The position numbers were made by a program, and so were the translations under genes. Positions 24,342 through 33,081 of a stretch of 64,000 nt of DNA are shown one piece after another. The stretch covers positions 3,038,001 to 3,102,000 of the forward strand of contig NZ_CP044222.1 of NCBI RefSeq assembly GCF_008727795.1, written 5' to 3'. Source of the stretch: Nitrincola iocasae (GTDB lineage Bacteria; Pseudomonadota; Gammaproteobacteria; Pseudomonadales; Balneatricaceae). How positions within the stretch are numbered: position 1 is the stretch's first letter; every line of letters begins with the position of its first letter. Under the pieces are notes generated by a model. The model was not told the origin of the DNA, did no database searches, and was given only the letters and a program-made list of their open reading frames with translations.

Positions 24342-25514
24342 TCACTCGATGATGTTGAACTGGTCGAAGTAGCGTGTATTCAGACTCAATCCCAGACCTG
24401 GCTTGTTATCATCCAGATCAATGAAGCCATTAACAGGTTCCGGGTCCCCTTCGAACAGGTAGTAGAACAACTCATTGCCAATCTCGACATCGTGCACTGG
24501 GAAGTATTCAGACATGGGTGATGCCAGAGTGGCCATGGTCAGGTGGTAGTTATGCATCTGCCCCGCATGTGGGATCACCGGTACACTGTAGGCTTCAGCA
24601 ATCGCATTGATCTTGCGAGCCGCCGTAATCCCTCCCACGCGGTTGGTATCATACTGCACCACAGAGATAGCCCGTTTCTCCAGTAATTGTTTGAAGCCAT
24701 AGTGGGTAAATTCATGCTCTCCACCGGAGATCGGAATGCTGGTCAATTGGTTCAGCTCCACATAACCATCAATATCATCCGCCAATACAGGCTCTTCCAA
24801 CCAACGTGGCTGATAGGTCTCAAGGCGAGGCAGCATCCGTTTGGCATACTCCAGATTCCAACCCATATAGCACTCAAGCATCAGATCAATATCTTCACCT
24901 ATCACCTCACGAACCGCGGCAACACTGTCAAGGTTCTTGCGCATCCCTTCTGGGCCATCTTTGGGACCATAACCAAAACGCATTTTCATCGCTTTGAAAC
25001 CCTGATCCAGATAAGACTGCGCTTCGCGCTGCATCTCGTTCAGGTCAGTGCGATACAGCTTGGAGGCGTAACAGGGAATTTTGTCCTTGGTGCGCCCTCC
25101 CAGCAGTTTGAACACAGGCTTGCCAGTCGCTTTACCCAGAATATCCCAGATGGCGATATCCACACCGGAAATGGCCGCCATACCAATTCCTTTGCGCCCC
25201 CAGGCATGTGTAGATCGGTACATGCGCTGCCACAAATATTCATAATCGAAGGGGTCCTGATTCAAAATCAGCGGCGTCAGATACTGGTCGATGATTGCCT
25301 TGGCAATACGTGGCGCCAAGGCAACATTACCCAACCCGACTAGGCCGGTATCGGTTTCTATCTCGACCGTGGTCCAGCCATGAAAACGGAAAGTACCCAT
25401 TGAATCACTCTTATCCCAGAGCTCATCCATGGCATTGGAGCAAAAATTAGCTGTGGGTGGCACGGTGTGGCCTTTCCATTCAAAAACACGGGTACGAACA
25501 TTGGTAATTTTCAT
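24342..25514 (-). CDS. enolase-superfamily sugar-acid dehydratase (RhmD-like)
   Basis: The 390-residue enzyme is a mandelate racemase/muconate cycloisomerase-type dehydratase. It has an N-terminal capping domain ('TTVEIETDTGLVGLGN'), then a barrel with 'GRKGIGMAAISGVDIAIWDI', metal ligands in 'DLMLECYMGWN', 'RWLEEPVLADD' and 'SGGEHEF', and the late His in 'PVIPHAGQMHNY'. It is closest in layout to L-rhamnonate dehydratases. With the GguC-like enzyme and the semialdehyde dehydrogenase, a C5 acid such as arabinonate, xylonate or lyxonate is a more likely substrate than rhamnonate, but the sequence does not fix it. It starts the intracellular pathway after uptake. Confidence 0.82.
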   Translation of the reverse strand: MKITNVRTRVFEWKGHTVPPTANFCSNAMDELWDKSDSMGTFRFHGWTTVEIETDTGLVGLGNVALAPRIAKAIIDQYLTPLILNQDPFDYEYLWQRMYRSTHAWGRKGIGMAAISGVDIAIWDILGKATGKPVFKLLGGRTKDKIPCYASKLYRTDLNEMQREAQSYLDQGFKAMKMRFGYGPKDGPEGMRKNLDSVAAVREVIGEDIDLMLECYMGWNLEYAKRMLPRLETYQPRWLEEPVLADDIDGYVELNQLTSIPISGGEHEFTHYGFKQLLEKRAISVVQYDTNRVGGITAARKINAIAEAYSVPVIPHAGQMHNYHLTMATLASPMSEYFPVHDVEIGNELFYYLFEGDPEPVNGFIDLDDNKPGLGLSLNTRYFDQFNIIE

Positions 25515-25569
25515 TATCTTATTCCTGATAAAAAGAGACGCTTACACATACATTGGTAATAACTTGTCA

Positions 25570-26589
25570 TTAACGGTTAATGCGCTGCCTGCGGAGGTTG
25601 CCACCCATGCGGCAGGCAATGAGAAAGGCGTTGCGTGTGGGTCCAACATCAGCCTTGCCCTGCCCGGCAATATCAAAGGCGGTTCCATGGGCTGGCGTGG
25701 TTATGGGAATAGGCAGCCCACCCTGTACGGTGACACCCTGCTTAAAACCCATCAGCTTGATCGCGATCTGCCCCTGGTCGTGGTACATCGTCACAATCGC
25801 ATCAAACTCACCGTCACGTGCCTTGAGGAAAATGGTATCGGCCGGGAAAGGACCTTGAACTGGATATCCGGCCGCCTGACATGCGACAACGGCTGGCTGA
25901 ATAATATCGATCTCTTCACGACCACAGGTACCGCCTTCTCCTCCATGCGGATTGAATGCCGCTACAGCAATGCGTGGCTGATCAAACCCTGCCAGTTTCA
26001 AGGAGTCATGAATTAGCTGACTAGCCTGAATAATCCGCTCCTGAGTGACATACTCGGCGGCATCTTTGAGCGGTATATGTGATGAGATACGCGAGGTCCA
26101 TAAATGCCCCAGGGTATTGAACTCACAAAAGTAGCTATTCACTCCCAGATGTTCGGCAAAAAAATGCAGTTCATCTTCATGCTTCAAACCACCCATTTTC
26201 ATCGCCAGCTTATTCAGAGGGGCAAAGCAGATAGCATCGACATCACCAGCCTGCGCCGCATCCATACACTGCGTCAGTAGATTCAGTACAGAAGCCCCTC
26301 CCGCGGCACTTTCAACCGCATACTGGCTTGCCGTTGGCTGGAGGGTATCGACTGGCAAAAACACGGCTCCCTGGTGCAGACGTGCTTCCACAAAACAACT
26401 CACCTCAGGCAAATCATGCTGCACACCCGCAACGCGTTGACCCTCTTGCCACACCCAGCGGTCACCGATCAACACCGCATGTACTTCTGTAAAACACTCA
26501 GGTTCAGAAACCAGACGTGCAATCAGTTCGGGACCTATCCCGGAAGGATCACCCAGCGTCAGGGCAATCACAGGTTTTTCAGAGCGCAT
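25570..26589 (-). CDS. PdxA-like (PdxA2) dehydrogenase
   Basis: A 339-residue member of the isocitrate/isopropylmalate dehydrogenase-like PdxA group. It has 'LTLGDPSGIGPELIAR', 'AAFNPHGGEGGTCGREE' and 'TMYHDQGQIAIKLMGF', with metal-binding His and Asp residues in place. Since it sits inside a sugar-acid operon, it is more likely a PdxA2-type enzyme (acting on a phosphorylated four-carbon or related sugar acid) than the pyridoxal pathway enzyme; the cognate kinase (DUF1537) is not in the window, which is odd. The ATG at 26589 has GGAGG inside the last codons of dctM; a TTG start at 26595 is less likely. Confidence 0.8.
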   Translation of the reverse strand: MRSEKPVIALTLGDPSGIGPELIARLVSEPECFTEVHAVLIGDRWVWQEGQRVAGVQHDLPEVSCFVEARLHQGAVFLPVDTLQPTASQYAVESAAGGASVLNLLTQCMDAAQAGDVDAICFAPLNKLAMKMGGLKHEDELHFFAEHLGVNSYFCEFNTLGHLWTSRISSHIPLKDAAEYVTQERIIQASQLIHDSLKLAGFDQPRIAVAAFNPHGGEGGTCGREEIDIIQPAVVACQAAGYPVQGPFPADTIFLKARDGEFDAIVTMYHDQGQIAIKLMGFKQGVTVQGGLPIPITTPAHGTAFDIAGQGKADVGPTRNAFLIACRMGGNLRRQRINR

Positions 26590-26591
26590 TA

Positions 26592-27884
26592 TCAACCTCC
26601 TGTAGAGTAGAAAATATTAACCAGGGACATGGGTATCGCCGGGATATACGTCACCAGCACCAGGATGATGAACAGCACACCAATCATCGGCAGGTTGACG
26701 CGGGTGGTTTGCCACATATCTGTTTTTGCGATAGAACAAGCGGTTGCCAGAACCGAGGCCACTGGAGGGGTTTGCTGACCTATGGCCAGATTCAATGTCA
26801 GGATGATGCCGAAGTGAATCGGATCTATTCCCACTTGATAAACCAAAGGCATGACAATAGGGACCACCAGAATGATGGCGGCAGCACCATGCAAAAACAT
26901 CCCCAGGAGTAATAACAGAATATTGAGCAGCGCTAACACGGCGATAGGATCATCAGTGAAGGTAGTAATTTGACGCGCCAGCTGTTGTGGCAGCTGCATT
27001 TCGGTCAAGAACAAACCCAACACGGCAGAAGTCGCCACTAACAACATCACCACCGCGGTTTGAACGACACCTTCAGTCAAGGCCCGATACAACAGTTTCA
27101 GATTTAGTTCACGATAAACCACGCCGCCAATGATTAGGGCCGCCAGCACAGCAATCCCCGCACCTTCGGTCGCCGTGACAAACCCACCGAAGATGCCGCC
27201 GAGGATAATGACCGGCAACAACAGTGCCCAAGCGGCCTCCTTGAAGGTTGTCCACACACGTCCCAATGAAAAAGCTTCTTCTCTTGGCAAGTCATATTTC
27301 ACGGCGTAGTAATAGCAGAAACAGGCCAAGCCAAAGCCACCCAGAATGCCAGGTATAATGCCGGCCACAAAGAGCTGAACAACCGATACCTCTGCCAAAG
27401 CCCCATAGATGATCATTGACAGGGACGGCGGAATTATCACTGCCAGAGAGGCTGATGATGAGGTAATCGCAGCGGAAAAGTTCGGGTTGTATTTCTTGCG
27501 TTTCATTTCAGGAATCAACACTGAACCGGTAGCGGCCACATCGGCGACAGCTGAACCTGAAATTTCAGCGAAGAACATCGACACACCGACATTGACCATC
27601 GCCAGACCACCGCGAACAAAGCCAATCAAGGCTGAAACCAGATTAATCAGGCGAGTTGAAATACCAGAGGTATTCATCAACGCACCAGCGAAAATAAACA
27701 AGGGTATGGCTATCAACGGAAAATTGGTGGCCCCATTAAATAATGTCAGGGGAATATTCATCAGGTGCTGCTCCCCCATATTCAGGTACACACCGACGCC
27801 CCCAACGACACCAATAGCCACCGCTATAGGCACATTAATCAACACCAGTGCAAACAGTGCCGCAATCACAACCAAGAGAATCAT
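26592..27884 (-). CDS. dctM: TRAP transporter large membrane subunit
   Basis: A 430-residue membrane protein with about 12 helices, the catalytic subunit of a tripartite ATP-independent periplasmic transporter. Family blocks are 'IPLFIFAGALMNTSGIS', 'FAEISGSAVADVAATGS' and 'LNLAIGQQTPPVASVL'. It uses the Na+ gradient to import an organic acid delivered by the binding protein. Its start overlaps the dctQ stop (ATGA), and its end nearly touches the PdxA-like gene, so it is part of one transcription unit. Confidence 0.92.
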   Translation of the reverse strand: MILLVVIAALFALVLINVPIAVAIGVVGGVGVYLNMGEQHLMNIPLTLFNGATNFPLIAIPLFIFAGALMNTSGISTRLINLVSALIGFVRGGLAMVNVGVSMFFAEISGSAVADVAATGSVLIPEMKRKKYNPNFSAAITSSSASLAVIIPPSLSMIIYGALAEVSVVQLFVAGIIPGILGGFGLACFCYYYAVKYDLPREEAFSLGRVWTTFKEAAWALLLPVIILGGIFGGFVTATEGAGIAVLAALIIGGVVYRELNLKLLYRALTEGVVQTAVVMLLVATSAVLGLFLTEMQLPQQLARQITTFTDDPIAVLALLNILLLLLGMFLHGAAAIILVVPIVMPLVYQVGIDPIHFGIILTLNLAIGQQTPPVASVLATACSIAKTDMWQTTRVNLPMIGVLFIILVLVTYIPAIPMSLVNIFYSTGG

Positions 27885-28435
27885 GCTTTGGCCTCCTTGA
27901 GCTCTTCTTCAGCCAGACGAATAGCCTCTTCAATTGCTTCATGCTCTGTATCAACTCCGGCACACATCTTTTTCCAGGCACCAGGAAGACTCAGTAGTTC
28001 GCAGAGGATAAATAGCGAGGCGCTTATGGGTACAGCCGACTGGGTTAATGTCAGGCTGACGGATGGCAGCGACACCAGAGCATCCCAAGCCAGAATTTCC
28101 ATCACCTGATAACCGTAGTAGGCCACCAGGGCAAAGAAGCTAATCACGATCAGCTCCGAAAAAATAAACAAGGGAATACGTATAGGGAGCGGTGAATGAC
28201 TGATAATGCCAGGAAAGCCCATATGGGCACGTTTAAGCGCGGCGAGATTAGCGCCATAAAACGTCAGCCAGGCCAGCCCAACCGAAGCCACTTCGTCGTA
28301 CCAGATCAGTGAACTGTCAAATGCTCTGAAGAGAACGGCAGCCAACACGATGCTGGTGAGTCCAATAAGCAAACAAACAGTAAATATTTCAAGCAGTTTC
28401 TCGACCCAAAATCGAGTGATATTGATCATCCACAT
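27881..28435 (-). CDS. dctQ: TRAP transporter small membrane subunit
   Basis: The roughly 184-residue protein has four helices and the DctQ pattern: 'VLLIGLTSIVLAAVLFRAF'-type first helix, the Trp-rich 'WYDEVASVGLAWLTFYGA' and 'RAHMGFPGI'. It forms a fixed complex with DctM. It overlaps dctM by four bases. The start at 28435 (ATG) is preferred to an upstream TTG. It is separated from dctP by a strong hairpin, presumably so the binding protein is made in excess. Confidence 0.85.
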   Translation of the reverse strand: MWMINITRFWVEKLLEIFTVCLLIGLTSIVLAAVLFRAFDSSLIWYDEVASVGLAWLTFYGANLAALKRAHMGFPGIISHSPLPIRIPLFIFSELIVISFFALVAYYGYQVMEILAWDALVSLPSVSLTLTQSAVPISASLFILCELLSLPGAWKKMCAGVDTEHEAIEEAIRLAEEELKEAKA

Positions 28436-28457
28436 GGGAAACAACTCTCGTCAAGAG

Positions 28458-28489
28458 TGTCTTTGGGTAGCCTTTGCCACCCAAAGACA
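28458..28489 (-). terminator. attenuator-like hairpin between dctP and dctQ
   Basis: A perfect 11-bp stem (TGTCTTTGGGT / ACCCAAAGACA) with a 10-base loop fills most of the dctP-dctQ gap. There is no clean T-run in the direction of transcription. It probably stabilises the dctP message or causes partial termination, which would give more binding protein than membrane subunits. Confidence 0.65.
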
Positions 28490-28499
28490 GCAAGATTAA

Positions 28500-29474
28500 T
28501 TAATCATTTGCCAATGTCAGACTACGCTCAACCAACTGCTCACCACCTGGCACTTGACTGGCAAATGTTTGGTAGATTGATTTACTCGCTTCTACAAATG
28601 CTTCGCGGTCGACCTCATTCACTTCCATGCCTGAGTTTTTCATCTGCACCAACAATTCTTCATCCAGCTCAGCGCCGCGTACCAATGCCCAGTCCTGGGT
28701 TTCAGCCGCGACATCGACGATGGCTTGTTTCACCTCATCAGAAAGGCTATCCCAGCGCCCCGTTCCAGCCGTCAGCCAGATAGGACTATAAACATGGCTG
28801 GATAAAGACAAGTAGTTCTGCACCTCCTGAAAACGTGCGCCGTATATATTTGTCAGAGGATTTTCCTGGCCATCAATGACGCCCGTCTGCAAGCCGACAA
28901 ATACTTCAGAAAATGCCATGGGCGTCGGATTAGCACCCCACGCACTGAACATACTGGTACGCCACTCGCTTTGTGGGGTTCGGATACGCATGCCTTCCAT
29001 ATCTGAGGGTGTCACAATCGGGTGATTGTTATTGGTAATATGCCGAAAACCGTTTTCCCAGGTTGATACAATTTTCAAACCTTGTTCTGCAGCATTAGCA
29101 GCCAAATCAGTCATGACTATTTCACTGTCAATGCGTTTCAGGTGATCGCGATTTTTGACTAGAAAAGGCAGATCAAATAATGCAAATTCAGGGGCAATAG
29201 AAGACATGATGGATGAGATTGCCGCCAGATCCACGGTACCCATCCTGAGACGTTGAACTAACTGACGTTCATCGCCCAGCTGTCCACTGTCGTAGTACTC
29301 CACCTCAACACCATCACCTAGACGCTCTTGAAGGCGTCGGGTGAACTCCTGTGCCGTTTGCCCTTGTAAACTCTGGGGTGAGCCGCCAATTGCAAAAACG
29401 ATTTTATCTGCTTGAACCTGAGTTGCAGTTAAGGCGAGTCCAAGCACAGAAAGTGACAGAAACTTCTTAATCAT
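28500..29474 (-). CDS. dctP: TRAP transporter periplasmic binding protein
   Basis: A 324-residue exported solute-binding protein. The signal peptide ends near 'ATQVQA', and the mature protein follows the DctP fold with 'SLQGQTAQEFTRRLQERLGD', 'DSGQLGDERQLVQRLRMGTV', the carboxylate-binding Arg region 'GMRIRTPQSEW' and 'VFVGLQTGVIDGQENPLTNI'. It supplies the DctQM pair with substrate, here probably the sugar acid degraded by the downstream enzymes. The start at 29474 has AAGGAT before it; a start at 29516 would add a polar leader before the signal peptide and is unlikely. Confidence 0.92.
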   Translation of the reverse strand: MIKKFLSLSVLGLALTATQVQADKIVFAIGGSPQSLQGQTAQEFTRRLQERLGDGVEVEYYDSGQLGDERQLVQRLRMGTVDLAAISSIMSSIAPEFALFDLPFLVKNRDHLKRIDSEIVMTDLAANAAEQGLKIVSTWENGFRHITNNNHPIVTPSDMEGMRIRTPQSEWRTSMFSAWGANPTPMAFSEVFVGLQTGVIDGQENPLTNIYGARFQEVQNYLSLSSHVYSPIWLTAGTGRWDSLSDEVKQAIVDVAAETQDWALVRGAELDEELLVQMKNSGMEVNEVDREAFVEASKSIYQTFASQVPGGEQLVERSLTLAND

Positions 29475-29523
29475 GGTTTTATCCTTATTGTTGTTAAATT
29501 TGTGTAATAACACCACTGGTCTA

Positions 29524-29544
29524 GTGGTATGTCTAGCAGACCAC
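29524..29544. promoter_or_regulatory. candidate FadR-type GntR operator
   Basis: An imperfect 21-bp palindrome, GTGGTaTG-N5-CAgACCAC (7 of 8 arm positions match), lies 50 bases upstream of the dctP start and in the divergent interval facing the GntR gene. A shorter dyad, CCACT-N5-AGTGG, overlaps its left edge from 29513. TGGT/ACCA cores are typical of FadR-subfamily operators. The rest of 29475-29758 is AT-rich and holds no gene that I can support. Confidence 0.6.
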
Positions 29545-29758
29545 TTTAGCGAAGTCTAGATAGTGAAACGCGGGATTGTCAAGCAAAAAACAGCACAATA
29601 AGTGGATATAAGCGCAATCCTACGTTTATATTGTGGATAAATCTCAGCAACTGGTCTATCATACATACCAATAGATACAGTCTGTATCGCTCTGCGCAGA
29701 CGAGCTATCAAGCCACAGAGATTGCACAGAACAATGGACTCCCAGATGAGGAAATCGA

Positions 29759-30487
29759 ATGGAAAATCTGGCCTTTGCCTTTGAGAAAACACTCAAAAAT
29801 AAAACCAAAAAAGACATCCTGTCAGACAAACTGATTGAAATGATTCTGACCGGCTTGCTGCGAGACGGTGATGTATTACCCAGCGAGCGCGAGCTGGCTC
29901 AACTCTTTGGTGTGAGTCGTGAAACAGTGCGTGGGGCTTTATCTCAAATAACAGCCTACGGTCTGATCACTGTCGCACAGGGTAGCAAAACACGCATCTG
30001 CGCCAGCGATGAAAGTCTCGCCCGCTTTCGTAGTACTTACATGGACGGTATAGATCACATCGTCAATCAATTTGATATCGACAGTGTGTTTGAAAGCCGG
30101 ATATTGGTTGAGCGCGCCATTGCCCGAAACGCCGCAATGAGGATTGATGCAGAAGGCATTCTCAAGTTAGAACGGTTACTGGAAGCCCAAAGCAAACTCT
30201 TTGACTCACCAGTCCACTTCCAGCTCTCTGACAAAAGTTTTCACAAAATTATTTCCGAGTATGCCGGAAATGAAATCCTGCTCCGCTATTCTGAAGAACT
30301 CTACTCTTACGGACTCAGTATACGGCGCCAGGTCATGGTTGAAGCGGGCTCAATTGAGCGCAGTTACCATGAGCATTGTTATATCGTTGATGCGTTGAAA
30401 CGCGGAGATCCCGATGCAGCTGAACGTGCCATGCTGTCGCACCTTGATAGTGTATATCGAACAACAAAGGAAAAACTGCACCACTAA
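29759..30487 (+). CDS. GntR-family (FadR/FCD) transcriptional regulator
   Basis: A 242-residue regulator with an N-terminal winged helix ('DGDVLPSERELAQLFGVSRE') and a C-terminal FCD ligand domain (about 95-240). Conserved Asp/His positions are visible in 'LSDKSFHKIISEYAGN' and 'HEHCYIVDALKRGD'. FCD regulators sense organic acids and usually repress the adjoining catabolic operon. It is divergent from the TRAP/sugar-acid operon, with a matching palindrome in between, so local control of that operon is likely. Ribosome site GAGGA. Confidence 0.9.
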   Translation: MENLAFAFEKTLKNKTKKDILSDKLIEMILTGLLRDGDVLPSERELAQLFGVSRETVRGALSQITAYGLITVAQGSKTRICASDESLARFRSTYMDGIDHIVNQFDIDSVFESRILVERAIARNAAMRIDAEGILKLERLLEAQSKLFDSPVHFQLSDKSFHKIISEYAGNEILLRYSEELYSYGLSIRRQVMVEAGSIERSYHEHCYIVDALKRGDPDAAERAMLSHLDSVYRTTKEKLHH

Positions 30488-30638
30488 TGATAAATAAAAA
30501 CTATCAGCATGGTGAATAAATGAAATTGCATAAATAAGGCGAAAGGCTAAATTTTCATCTATTCTGTTGGTGAAGTGTAAATGTCCTTACTAAAGAAGGC
30601 TGTTACACAGCGTACAAGTCATGAAACAGGAGAGAGAT

Positions 30639-32813
30639 ATGGAAAACAATAACGCCGGTTCGTTTGGCAAATGCCCTGTAATGCATGGCGCCAACTCCAC
30701 CAGTGGCAAAACCAATATGGCCTGGTGGCCGAATGCGCTGAACCTGAATATTCTGCACCAGCATGATACCAAGACCAATCCGCTGGGACAGAGCTTTAAC
30801 TACCGCGATGAGCTGAAAAAGCTCGACGTAGCGGCCCTGAAAAAAGACCTGACTAAGCTGATGACCGACAGTCAGGAATGGTGGCCATCAGACTGGGGCC
30901 ATTACGGTGGCCTGATGATTCGTATGGCCTGGCATTCTGCCGGTTCTTACCGTGTTGCGGATGGGCGCGGTGGTGCCGGTACCGGCAACCAACGCTTTGC
31001 GCCACTGAACTCCTGGCCAGATAACGCCAACCTGGATAAGGCGCGTCGGCTGCTCTGGCCGATCAAACAAAAATATGGCAATGCAATCAGTTGGGCTGAC
31101 TTGATCATTCTGGCAGGCAACGTGGCGTATGAATCCATGGGCTTAAAAACCTATGGCTTTGCCTTCGGTCGCGAGGACATCTGGCACCCTGAAGAGGATA
31201 TTTACTGGGGTGCTGAAGAAGAATGGTTGGCACCCAGTGATAATGAAAAAAGCCGCTATTCCGGTGAGCGTGATCTGGAAAACCCACTAGCTGCGGTAAT
31301 GATGGGCCTGATCTATGTTAATCCGGAAGGGGTTGATGGCAACCCTGACCCGCTGAGAACAGCTCAGGATGTTCGTGAAACCTTTGCCCGCATGGCCATG
31401 GACGATGAAGAAACTGTCGCCCTGACCGCTGGGGGACATACTGTAGGCAAATGCCACGGCAATGGTGATGCTAACTTACTCGGTGCTGAGCCTGAAGCGG
31501 CTGATGTTGATGAGCAAGGTTTAGGCTGGAATAACAAAACCTCGCGTGGCGTTGGCCGTGATACGGTCACCAGCGGCCTTGAAGGTGCCTGGACAACCCA
31601 CCCAACCCAGTGGGACAACGGCTATTTTTATCTGCTGTTGGGCTACGATTGGGAACTGAAAAAAAGCCCGGCAGGTGCCTGGCAGTGGGAGCCAGTTAAT
31701 ATCAAGGAAGAAGATAAACCGGTCGATGTAGAAGACCCATCTATCCGCCACAACCCAATCATGACCGATGCTGATATGGCCATGAAGATGGACCCTGAAT
31801 ACCGCAAAATTTCTGAGCGTTTCTACCAGGATCCCACGTATTTCAGTGAGGTATTTGCACGTGCCTGGTTTAAATTGACTCACCGCGACATGGGGCCGAA
31901 AAACCGCTATTTCGGCCCGGAAGTACCACAGGAAGACCTGATCTGGCAGGACCCTATTCCCGCCGGCAACAACAATTATGATGTCACTGCGGTGAAAGCA
32001 AAAATTGCGGCCAGCAGTCTGAGTATCGCTGACATGGTCACAACCGCCTGGGACAGTGCCCGCACTTTTCGTGGCTCTGATATGCGTGGTGGTGCCAACG
32101 GTGCACGTATTCGTCTGGCACCTCAGAAAGACTGGGAAGGCAATGAACCAGAGCGTCTAGCCAAAGTGCTTGCTGTACTGGAAGGCATTGCTGCCGAAAG
32201 TAGTGCCAGTGTAGCGGATGTCATCGTGCTGGCGGGCAATGTCGGTATCGAACAGGCGGCCAAAGCGGCAGGCATGGAAATTAATATACCCTTTTCACCA
32301 GGTCGCGGTGATGCCTCTGATGAAATGACTGATGTCGAGTCCTTCAGCTACCTGGAACCGGTACACGATGGTTTCCGTAACTGGGTGAAGAAAGACTATG
32401 CCGTGAGTCCTGAGGAGCTGCTGCTGGATCGTGCTCAGTTGATGGGCCTGACAGCACCGGAAATGACAGTACTCCTGGGTGGTATGCGTGTACTAGGTAC
32501 TAATCACGGCGGTAGCCAGCATGGCGTGTTCACCGACAAAGTCGGGCAGTTGAGCAATGATTTCTTTATCAACCTGACTGATATGCGTTATAGCTGGAAA
32601 CCCACCGGCAAAAACGCCTATGAAATCGTAGAACGCAAAACTGGAACAGTGAAGTGGACAGCCACACGCGTGGACTTGGTATTCGGTTCCAACTCCATTC
32701 TGCGCGCCTATGCCGAAGTCTATGCGCAGAACGATTCGAAACAAAAATTCGTGCAGGATTTCGTCAAGGTCTGGACCAAGGTGATGAATGCCGATCGTTT
32801 TGATCTGCTCTGA
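30639..32813 (+). CDS. katG: catalase-peroxidase
   Basis: The roughly 724-residue bifunctional haem enzyme has both duplicated peroxidase halves. Visible features are the distal 'RMAWHSAGSYR', the proximal His in 'TAGGHTVGKCHGNG', and all three residues of the Met-Tyr-Trp cross-link (Trp in the distal block, Tyr in 'GLIYVNPEGVDG', Met in 'ETFARMAMDDE'). It removes peroxide and oxidises small donors. The start at 30639 has GGAGAG at a good distance; the ATG at 30621 is less likely. No OxyR gene is next to it. It complements the katE-type catalase at 8477-10570. Confidence 0.96.
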   Translation: MENNNAGSFGKCPVMHGANSTSGKTNMAWWPNALNLNILHQHDTKTNPLGQSFNYRDELKKLDVAALKKDLTKLMTDSQEWWPSDWGHYGGLMIRMAWHSAGSYRVADGRGGAGTGNQRFAPLNSWPDNANLDKARRLLWPIKQKYGNAISWADLIILAGNVAYESMGLKTYGFAFGREDIWHPEEDIYWGAEEEWLAPSDNEKSRYSGERDLENPLAAVMMGLIYVNPEGVDGNPDPLRTAQDVRETFARMAMDDEETVALTAGGHTVGKCHGNGDANLLGAEPEAADVDEQGLGWNNKTSRGVGRDTVTSGLEGAWTTHPTQWDNGYFYLLLGYDWELKKSPAGAWQWEPVNIKEEDKPVDVEDPSIRHNPIMTDADMAMKMDPEYRKISERFYQDPTYFSEVFARAWFKLTHRDMGPKNRYFGPEVPQEDLIWQDPIPAGNNNYDVTAVKAKIAASSLSIADMVTTAWDSARTFRGSDMRGGANGARIRLAPQKDWEGNEPERLAKVLAVLEGIAAESSASVADVIVLAGNVGIEQAAKAAGMEINIPFSPGRGDASDEMTDVESFSYLEPVHDGFRNWVKKDYAVSPEELLLDRAQLMGLTAPEMTVLLGGMRVLGTNHGGSQHGVFTDKVGQLSNDFFINLTDMRYSWKPTGKNAYEIVERKTGTVKWTATRVDLVFGSNSILRAYAEVYAQNDSKQKFVQDFVKVWTKVMNADRFDLL

Positions 32814-32829
32814 TCATCGATTTTTGTGA

Positions 32830-32863
32830 CTAACGGGCGTCCCTCACAGGGGCGTTCGTTTTA
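32830..32863 (+). terminator. intrinsic terminator after katG
   Basis: AACGGGCGTCCC and GGGGCGTTCGTT pair (some G-T pairs) around a TCACA loop and are followed by TTTA. It lies about 20 bases after the katG stop. The remaining 218 bases up to the alcohol dehydrogenase gene show no gene. Confidence 0.7.
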
Positions 32864-33081
32864 CTGTGCGTTTCCTACCCAGTTAGCCTACACACCCCGC
32901 TGCTAGGCGCCTGCCCAATTCCCCCACGGGTTATACACAGCCTTGTCCCCGGTTTTTGTGCACAAGTCGAACGATCAATCTGTGCATAGAGTTACTCTGC
33001 TGCAATTTGACCTTGATCAAAGCGCCCACCAACCAACTTGATACACTTAAGACTAATCAGTTATCAACAAGGAGATAGACC

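Noticed and set aside
24687..25343. 218-codon open frame opposite the dehydratase gene
   Set aside because: The dehydratase is full length with all metal ligands; the antisense product matches nothing I know.
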